From: Pseudomonas paraeruginosa PA7 | GTDB lineage: Bacteria > Pseudomonadota > Gammaproteobacteria > Pseudomonadales > Pseudomonadaceae | Assembly (NCBI RefSeq): GCF_000017205.1 | Contig: NC_009656.1 | Location: forward strand, 1,430,001-1,494,000 | Length of the DNA: 64,000 nucleotides | Direction of reading: 5' to 3' | Shown here: positions 58,653-64,000 of the stretch, one piece after another | Numbering within the stretch: the first letter of the stretch is position 1 | Layout: the number at the start of each line of letters is the position of its first letter | The notes under the pieces: model-generated | What the model was told of the DNA's origin: nothing | Databases searched by the model: none | What the model saw: the letters and a program-made list of their open reading frames with translations, nothing else | Made by a program: the position numbers and the translations under genes

Positions 58653-58680
58653 GGCGAACGGCGGCGAACGGGCGGCGAAT
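58653..58680. repeat. Helically phased GGCGAA repeats upstream of plsB
   Basis: GGCGAACG (58653-58660), GGCGAACG (58663-58670) and GGCGAAT (58674-58680) are direct repeats starting 10 and 11 nt apart. They lie about 100 nt upstream of plsB in the 281-bp divergent region. Could be a regulator-binding array; no regulator known. Confidence 0.5.
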
Positions 58681-58743
58681 ATAGAGCTTCGACGGCAGTC
58701 CGGGTTCTGTCACGTTTTGCCAAGGTTCTCTGACGCAGGCGTA

Positions 58744-58774
58744 TTGCCAGGCGGCGGGGCGCTTCGGCTATAGT
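58744..58774 (+). promoter_or_regulatory. Possible promoter of the ABC cluster
   Basis: TTGCCA (58744-58749), a 19-nt spacer, then TATAGT (58769-58774), about 60 nt upstream of the ABC ATPase start. Both hexamers match well; the spacer is long by 2 nt. Confidence 0.4.
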
Positions 58775-58836
58775 CCCTGCGCGTTTTTCGCGGCCTGGCC
58801 GGACGTGGCGGTGGCCGCCGGAACAGGTAGGGGACC

Positions 58837-59760
58837 ATGATCGAAACAACGAACCTCGGCAAACGCTTCGGCGCGCGGACGGTGGTGGATGACCTGTCCT
58901 TCCGGGTGGCGCCCGGAGAGGTGCTGGGCTTCCTCGGCCCGAACGGCGCCGGCAAGTCCACCACCATGAAGATGCTTACCGGCTTCCTCGCGCCCAGCGC
59001 CGGCACGGCGCGCATCTTCGGCCTCGACATCCGTAGCCGCACGCTGCAGGCGCAGCGCCTCATCGGCTATCTTCCGGAAGGTTCGCCCTGCTATGCGGAA
59101 ATGACCGTGCAGGGGTTCCTCGATTTCATCGCCGAGATCCGCGGCTACCGTGGTGCCGGCAAGCGCGAGCGGGTCGGACGGGTGCTCGGCCTGCTGGAGC
59201 TGGGCGAGGTGCGCCGGCAGACCATCGAGACCCTGTCCAAGGGCTTCCGCCGGCGCGTCGGCCTGGCCCAGGCGATCCTCCACGAGCCGCCCGCGCTGAT
59301 TCTCGACGAGCCCACCGACGGCCTCGATCCGAACCAGAAGCACCAGGTCCGCGAGTTGATCCGAGGGTTGGCGCGGGATCGCATCGTGATCATCTCCACC
59401 CATATCCTCGAGGAGGTCACGGCGCTCTGCAGCCGCGCCCTGGTGATCGGCGGCGGGCGCCTGCTGGCGGACAGCACGCCGCTGGAGCTGGCCAGCCGCT
59501 CGCGCTACCACCAGGCGGTGACCCTGTTCAGCGACGACCCGCTCGATCGCCTGGCGCTGACGGTGCTGCCGGGCGTGGCGGGTATCGAGGAAAACCCCGC
59601 CGAAGGCAGCCTGACCGTCCTGGCGCGTCCTGGCGCGGTGATCTTCCCGCAGGTCAGCGGGCTGGTCGCCGAGCGCGGCTGGCGGATCCGTGAGCTGGAT
59701 GTCGAGCGTGGCCGGCTCGACGAGGTATTCCGCAGCCTGACTCGGGGGGAAAGCGCATGA
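58837..59760 (+). CDS. ABC transporter ATP-binding protein (GldA-like)
   Basis: 307 residues. Walker [10 protein letters not shown] (near 36-44), Q-loop in [13 protein letters not shown], signature [20 protein letters not shown], Walker [13 protein letters not shown], and the H-loop ISTHILEE. The C-terminal 80 residues are the DUF4162-like extension of the GldA/NatA group. Overlaps the permease by 4 nt (ATGA). Partner of the next three genes in a putative exporter. Confidence 0.92.
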   Translation: MIETTNLGKRFGARTVVDDLSFRVAPGEVLGFLGPNGAGKSTTMKMLTGFLAPSAGTARIFGLDIRSRTLQAQRLIGYLPEGSPCYAEMTVQGFLDFIAEIRGYRGAGKRERVGRVLGLLELGEVRRQTIETLSKGFRRRVGLAQAILHEPPALILDEPTDGLDPNQKHQVRELIRGLARDRIVIISTHILEEVTALCSRALVIGGGRLLADSTPLELASRSRYHQAVTLFSDDPLDRLALTVLPGVAGIEENPAEGSLTVLARPGAVIFPQVSGLVAERGWRIRELDVERGRLDEVFRSLTRGESA

Positions 59761-60491
59761 GGCAGTTGCCGGTGGTCTTCAGGCGCGAGCTGGCGAGCTA
59801 CTTCGCCACGCCGCTGGCCTACGTGTTCCTGGTGATCTTCCTGGTGCTCTCCGGGGTATTCACCTTCTACCTGGGGCATTTCTACGAACGCAACCAGGCC
59901 GACCTGGCGCCGTTCTTCAGCTTCCACCCCTGGCTCTACCTGATCCTCGTTCCGGCCCTGGCCATGCGCCTGTGGGCGGAGGAGCGCAAGTCCGGCTCGA
60001 TCGAGCTGCTGATGACCCTGCCGCTGAGCCGCTTCGACGCGGTGGCCGGCAAGTTCCTCGCCGCCTGGGCGTTCGCCGGGCTCGCCCTGCTGCTGACCTT
60101 CCCCATGGTGCTGACGGTGAACTACCTGGGCGAGCCCGACAACGGCGCGATCCTCGCCGGCTACCTGGGCAGCTGGTTGCTGGCGGGCGGCTACCTGGCC
60201 ATCGGTTCGTGCATGTCGGCGCTGGCGAAGAACCAGGTGATCGCCTTCATCCTCGCCGTGGCCGCCTGCTTCCTGTTCATGCTCAGTGGCTTTCCGCTGG
60301 TGCTCGATGCGTTCAGCCAGTGGGCGCCGCAGTGGCTGCTCGACGCGGTGGCCTCGCTGAGCCTGCTGACCCGCTTCGATGCCATCAGCAAGGGCGTGGT
60401 CGACCTGCGCGACCTGCTGTACTTCGCCAGCCTGATCGTCGCCTGGCTGGCCGCCACGGCGGTGGCGATCGACCTGAAGAAAGCCGAGTGA
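59757..60491 (+). CDS. ABC transporter permease (GldF-like)
   Basis: 244-residue inner-membrane permease with six predicted helices, starting VVFRRELASYFATPLAYVFL. The cytoplasmic motif MRLWAEERKSGSIELLMTLP is typical of the ABC2 family (GldF/NosY). Coupled to the ATPase gene and followed within 11 nt by the GldG-like gene. Confidence 0.92.
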   Translation: MRQLPVVFRRELASYFATPLAYVFLVIFLVLSGVFTFYLGHFYERNQADLAPFFSFHPWLYLILVPALAMRLWAEERKSGSIELLMTLPLSRFDAVAGKFLAAWAFAGLALLLTFPMVLTVNYLGEPDNGAILAGYLGSWLLAGGYLAIGSCMSALAKNQVIAFILAVAACFLFMLSGFPLVLDAFSQWAPQWLLDAVASLSLLTRFDAISKGVVDLRDLLYFASLIVAWLAATAVAIDLKKAE

Positions 60492-60501
60492 GGTGCCGCC
60501 G

Positions 60502-62346
60502 ATGAAACGCCTGCTGTATTCCGGCGCCGGCTTGTTGCTGATCGCGCTGTCGTTCCTGGCCTTCAACATGGTCTCCAGCCTGCTGTTCAGCGGCGCGCGC
60601 CTGGACCTGACCGAGCAGAAGCTCTACACCATCAGCCCCGGAACCAAGCGGATCCTGGCCGGCCTCCAGGAACCGATCAACCTGTATTTCTTCTATTCCG
60701 ACAGCGGCGCCCGGGAGCTGGTGCCGCTGCGCAACTACGCCAGGCGCGTGGAGGAACTGCTGCGCGCCTACGAACGCGAGGCGAACGGCAGGATTCGCCT
60801 GCAGGTGATCGACCCGCAGCCGTTCTCCGAGAACGAGGACAAGGCCGCCGAGTTCGGCCTGCAAGGCATCCCCCTGCAGCAGGGCGGCGACAACCTGTAC
60901 TTCGGCCTGGCCGGCAGCAACGCCCTGGATGGGGTGCAGGTCATCCCGTTCTTCCCCCTCGACCAGGAGGAGTTCCTCGAATACGACATCAGCCGCCTGG
61001 TGCAGACCCTGGCCCAGCCGCAGCGGCCGGTGATCGGCCTGATGTCGTCGCTGCCGCTCAACGGCGGCTTCGACATCGCCAGCCGGCAGCCGACCTCGCC
61101 GTGGATGGTGATGGAGGAGATCCGCCAGCAATTCGACCTGCGCAGCCTCGAGAGCGATGCCACGGAGATCCCGCCGGAGGTCTCGGTGCTGCTGCTGGTG
61201 CACCCCAAGCAGTTGCCCGAACGGACGCTATACGCCATCGACCAGTTCGTCCTGCGCGGCGGCAAGCTGCTGGCGTTCGTCGATCCCTTCAGCGAGGCCG
61301 ACAGCGGCAGCGATTTCACCGGTACGCTGGATGGTGACAAGTCCTCCGACCTCGCGCCGCTGTTCAAGGCCTGGGGGCTGCGCCTGCTGCCGGGCAAGGT
61401 GCTTGGCGACGGCGCCTACGCGATGTCCATCAGCCTTGGCCAGGGCCAGCGTCCGGCCCGGCATCCGGCCTGGCTCAGCCTGCCGCGCGAGGCGCTGGCG
61501 CAGGACGATATCGCCACTGCCGGACTGGAAAGCCTGACCCTGGCGACGCCCGGAATCCTCGAAGGCCTCCCCGGAGCGGGCACCGTCTTCACGCCGTTGC
61601 TGCAAAGCTCTACCCAGTCGATGCCGTTCGACGCCGCGCGCTTCGGCCTGCTCCGCGATCCTGCCGAGCTGATGCGCGAACTGCGCCCGGGCGGCCAGCG
61701 GCATACCCTCGCCGCGCGTATCCAGGGGCCGGCGAAGAGCGCGTTCGCGGAGGGCATCGAGGGCCATCGCGAAGGCCTGAAGGAGGCGCGCAACATCAAT
61801 GTCATCGTCGTCGCCGATACCGACCTGCTCAGCGATCGCATGTGGGTCCAGGCGCAGGACTTCTTCGGCCAGCGCGTGCCGCAGCCCTGGGCCGACAACG
61901 GCGCGCTGGTGATCAACGCGCTGGACAACCTGTCGGGCAGCGATGCGCTGATCAGCGTGCGTTCCCGCGGGCGCTTCAGTCGCCCGTTCGTGGTGGTCGA
62001 CCAATTGCAGCGCGAGGCCGAGGCGAGCTTCCGGCAGAAGGAGGACCAGCTCAAGCGGCGCCTGGCCGATACCGAGCAGCAACTCGCCGCCCTCCAGCAG
62101 GGCGCCGACCCGGCGAAGGCGGTCGAACCGACCCCCGAACAGCAGGCCACGGTGCGCCAGTACATGCAGGAGAAGCTGCGCATCCGCAAGGAACTGCGCG
62201 AGGTGCAGTACCAGTTGAACGCCGACATCGATGCACTTGGGCGGCGCCTGAAGCTGGCCAACATCGCCTTACTCCCCGCGCTGCTCACCGTCGCCGCGTT
62301 GCTCGGCTGGCTCTGGCGGCGGCGCCAGGCGCGGGGAGGGCACTGA
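60502..62346 (+). CDS. GldG-like ABC-type auxiliary transport protein
   Basis: 614 residues. N-terminal membrane helix (about 7-28), a large periplasmic ABC_transp_aux domain (about 40-420, starting LDLTEQKLYTISPGTKRIL), a coiled coil near 490-565 (FRQKEDQLKRRLADTEQQLA), and a C-terminal membrane helix (about 585-605). In Bacteroidetes the GldA-GldF-GldG trio supports gliding; in gamma-proteobacteria the role is unresolved. GAGG upstream of ATG 60502 fixes the start. Confidence 0.9.
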   Translation: MKRLLYSGAGLLLIALSFLAFNMVSSLLFSGARLDLTEQKLYTISPGTKRILAGLQEPINLYFFYSDSGARELVPLRNYARRVEELLRAYEREANGRIRLQVIDPQPFSENEDKAAEFGLQGIPLQQGGDNLYFGLAGSNALDGVQVIPFFPLDQEEFLEYDISRLVQTLAQPQRPVIGLMSSLPLNGGFDIASRQPTSPWMVMEEIRQQFDLRSLESDATEIPPEVSVLLLVHPKQLPERTLYAIDQFVLRGGKLLAFVDPFSEADSGSDFTGTLDGDKSSDLAPLFKAWGLRLLPGKVLGDGAYAMSISLGQGQRPARHPAWLSLPREALAQDDIATAGLESLTLATPGILEGLPGAGTVFTPLLQSSTQSMPFDAARFGLLRDPAELMRELRPGGQRHTLAARIQGPAKSAFAEGIEGHREGLKEARNINVIVVADTDLLSDRMWVQAQDFFGQRVPQPWADNGALVINALDNLSGSDALISVRSRGRFSRPFVVVDQLQREAEASFRQKEDQLKRRLADTEQQLAALQQGADPAKAVEPTPEQQATVRQYMQEKLRIRKELREVQYQLNADIDALGRRLKLANIALLPALLTVAALLGWLWRRRQARGGH

Positions 62347-62348
62347 AG

Positions 62349-63329
62349 GTGCGCCGTAGCACCCTGTTCGCCCTTCTGCTGTTTCTCGCGGCGCTGGCGG
62401 CAACCTTCGCCTGGCTCCAGCGCGAGCGCGCGGCCGAGGCGCCTGCGCCGGCAGCGGACCCGCGCTGGCTGCCCGGCCTGGAGCGTTCGGCGCCGAGCGC
62501 CGTGCTGCTGCAGTTTCCCGACGGAACGCCGGAGATCCGCCTCGAGCGGCGCGAGTCTGCCTGGGTGCTGCCGGCCAAGGCCGGTTATCCGGCCGATCCG
62601 CGGCAAATGGCCGCCCTTTTGCGGGCCCTGGGCGAGGCGCGCAAGGTCGAGGCGAAGAGTGCCGATCCGCAGAACCAGGCCCTGCTCGGCCTGGCGGAGC
62701 GCGGCGAGGGCCAGGCGGTGCGCCTGAGCCTGCTGCGGCAGGCCGGCGAGCCCCTGGTCCTGCTGGTCGGCAAGCCTGCCCGGCGCGGCGGCAGCTTTGT
62801 CCGGCAACTGGGTGATGATCAGGCCTGGTTGATCGACAGGGTCCTGCCGCTGCCGCGCAATGAGCTCGAATGGCTCGACCGGCGGATCGCCACGCTGCCT
62901 TTCGCCGAGGTGCGCGAACTGCAATTGCGTTATCCGAACGGCGAGCGCCTGGACCTGAATCGCGAACGCGCCGGGCAAGCCAACCTGCTGGTCCGGCAAT
63001 TGCCCAGGGGGCGCAAGCTGGCCTACGAGGCGGTGGCCAACGGCGCGGCGGCGCTGTTCGCCGACCTGCGCTTCGTCGACGCCGCGCCGCTGGCGCAGGT
63101 CGGGTTCCGGCAGGCGCCGTTGCAGTTGGCATTCAGCTTGCGGACGTTTTCCGGGGCGCGCCTGGATGGCGAGATTCGGCGCCAGGGCGGGCAATACTGG
63201 CTGTTGCCGAAGAAGATCGAGGGCTTCGCCGCCGGCGAGGTCGGCGCGCATCCGGACTGGGCCTATCGGATCGAGGACGAGCAGTACCGTGTCCTGGCCA
63301 GGCACCTGCCGGAACTGCTCGGGCGCTGA
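62349..63329 (+). CDS. DUF4340 membrane-anchored protein
   Basis: 326 residues. Signal anchor (about 5-21; TLFALLLFLAALAATFAWLQ) and a periplasmic DUF4340 region that often follows GldG-like genes (WVLPAKAGYPADPRQMAALL and WLIDRVLPLPRNELEWLDRR). Beta-rich repeats similar to those in ABC_transp_aux partners. GTG start 2 nt after the previous stop. No catalytic motif; probably the fourth subunit of the exporter. Confidence 0.87.
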   Translation: MRRSTLFALLLFLAALAATFAWLQRERAAEAPAPAADPRWLPGLERSAPSAVLLQFPDGTPEIRLERRESAWVLPAKAGYPADPRQMAALLRALGEARKVEAKSADPQNQALLGLAERGEGQAVRLSLLRQAGEPLVLLVGKPARRGGSFVRQLGDDQAWLIDRVLPLPRNELEWLDRRIATLPFAEVRELQLRYPNGERLDLNRERAGQANLLVRQLPRGRKLAYEAVANGAAALFADLRFVDAAPLAQVGFRQAPLQLAFSLRTFSGARLDGEIRRQGGQYWLLPKKIEGFAAGEVGAHPDWAYRIEDEQYRVLARHLPELLGR

Positions 63330-63341
63330 GCGGAACTCAGC
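63325..63341. terminator. Hairpin over convergent stop codons
   Basis: GCTGAG-CGGAA-CTCAGC contains the DUF4340 TGA and the complement of the csdE TGA. The convergent genes are only 7 nt apart, so this 6-bp stem is the only structure available; weak. Confidence 0.35.
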
Positions 63342-63759
63342 CGCCAGCCTGCGCGACCAGTTCGCGCATGCGCTGCAGCACGGCGTTGAGGCCGTTGCTG
63401 CGCGAGGGCGAGAGCTGTCGGGAGAGGCCCAGGCAGGTGAACCAGTCGTTGAGGTCCAGGCGTGCCAGCTCAGCGGTCTCGATGCCGTCGACTCGTGCCA
63501 GCAGCACCGCCAGCAGGCCGCGGATCAGCCGCGCATCGCTGTCGGCGCGGAAGCGCCAGTGTCCGTCGCGCTGCTCGCCGAGCAGCCAGACCAGGCTCTC
63601 GCAGCCATGCACGCGGTGTTCTTCCTGGCGTTCGTGTTCCGCCAGCGGCGCCAGGCGTTCGCCCCACTGCAGCAGCAGGCGCGCGCGCTGTTCCCAACTG
63701 GCGGTATGGCCGAAGGCATCCAGCGCTTCCTGGGCCTGTTCGGGGAGGACCGGATTCAT
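63337..63759 (-). CDS. csdE: SufE/CsdE-family sulfur acceptor
   Basis: 140 residues of the SufE/CsdE family. The acceptor Cys is in VHGCESLVWL (near 51), followed by FRADSDARLIRGLLAVLLAR. It takes persulfide from the cysteine desulfurase CsdA for Fe-S or thiolation pathways. Its start overlaps the csdA stop by 4 nt (ATGA), so the two are translationally coupled. Convergent with the DUF4340 gene. Confidence 0.92.
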   Translation of the reverse strand: MNPVLPEQAQEALDAFGHTASWEQRARLLLQWGERLAPLAEHERQEEHRVHGCESLVWLLGEQRDGHWRFRADSDARLIRGLLAVLLARVDGIETAELARLDLNDWFTCLGLSRQLSPSRSNGLNAVLQRMRELVAQAGG

Positions 63760-64000
63760 CGCAGCAGCTCCAGGGATCGGTCGAGGGCCAGGAAGAACCG
63801 CTCCAGGTCGTCGGCGTCGTTGTACAAGCCCAGCGACACGCGCAGGGCACCGGGTACCTCGAGACGTTGCAGCAGTGGCATCGCGCAGTGGTGGCCGGCA
63901 CGCACGGCGATGCCCTGTTCGCCGAGCAGGTGGGCGAGGTCGGCGACATGCGCATCCTCGACGCAGAAACTGGCCAGCGCCGCCTGCGGCTCGCCGAGCA
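63756..64000 (-). CDS. csdA: Cysteine desulfurase CsdA, C-terminal part (cut by window edge)
   Basis: Only about 81 C-terminal residues are in the window. They contain the class V aminotransferase signature RAGHHCAMPLLQ, with the mobile-loop catalytic Cys region upstream outside the window, and end LELLR. PLP-dependent cysteine desulfurase of the SufS/CsdA group, partner of CsdE. The 5' end lies beyond position 64000. Confidence 0.9.
   Translation of the reverse strand, partial: LGEPQAALASFCVEDAHVADLAHLLGEQGIAVRAGHHCAMPLLQRLEVPGALRVSLGLYNDADDLERFFLALDRSLELLR

Overview
The window is a GC-rich Pseudomonas aeruginosa-type chromosome segment. From 10867 to the right end, gene order and protein sequences match the P. 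aeruginosa core block that runs in PAO1 from about PA3713 down to PA3667: spdH, wspABCDEFR, prfB, lysS, lptF, ppc, adk, mexLJK, plsB, csdAE. These locus equivalences are from memory. The left 10.5 kb is accessory. It carries part of a type II secretion system (T2SS), a GbpA-like chitin-binding protein and a BvgAS-like two-component system. That combination is the signature of the Txc/CbpE/TtsSR system described in the PA7 clade (P. paraeruginosa), so the strain is probably a PA7-type outlier.

Region 1 (1-10538, all minus strand). ttsR and ttsS (response regulator and hybrid sensor kinase) are read toward cbpE, then a cytochrome b561, then gspC, gspD, gspE and the start of gspF, which runs off the left edge. 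Each junction is tight, except a hairpin-bearing gap between cbpE and the cytochrome gene. The logic appears to be: the sensor activates the regulator, which activates substrate and secretion machine. The mature substrate starts with histidine, as in AA10 lytic polysaccharide monooxygenases (LPMOs). Heptads resembling BvgA boxes lie upstream of both ttsR and cbpE.

Region 2 (10539-18536). Spermidine dehydrogenase, a DUF533 membrane protein, and a divergent LysR regulator facing a GMC oxidoreductase and an MHS-family transporter.

Region 3 (18537-29956). The complete Wsp surface-sensing operon, which ends in the diguanylate cyclase WspR and controls cyclic-di-GMP. Then prfB with its programmed +1 frameshift and lysS, separated by a long nested hairpin.

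Region 4 (30166-39893). A TetR regulator; a translationally coupled set (lipoprotein, MATCAP/DUF1704-type metallopeptidase, AIM24-like protein, lipid-anchored hydrolase, small membrane protein, macrodomain); the convergent envelope lipoprotein pair PA3691-like/lptF; and a Zn/Cd P-type ATPase with its divergent MerR regulator.

Region 5 (39904-64000). ppc, adk, tsaB, several small conserved genes, rsmJ, a cytochrome P450, the mexL-mexJK efflux locus, a DUF4197 protein, a YbaY-like lipoprotein, plsB, a gliding-type ABC exporter cluster with DUF4340, and csdE plus the C-terminal part of csdA. I see no rRNA, tRNA, CRISPR array or insertion sequence in the window.
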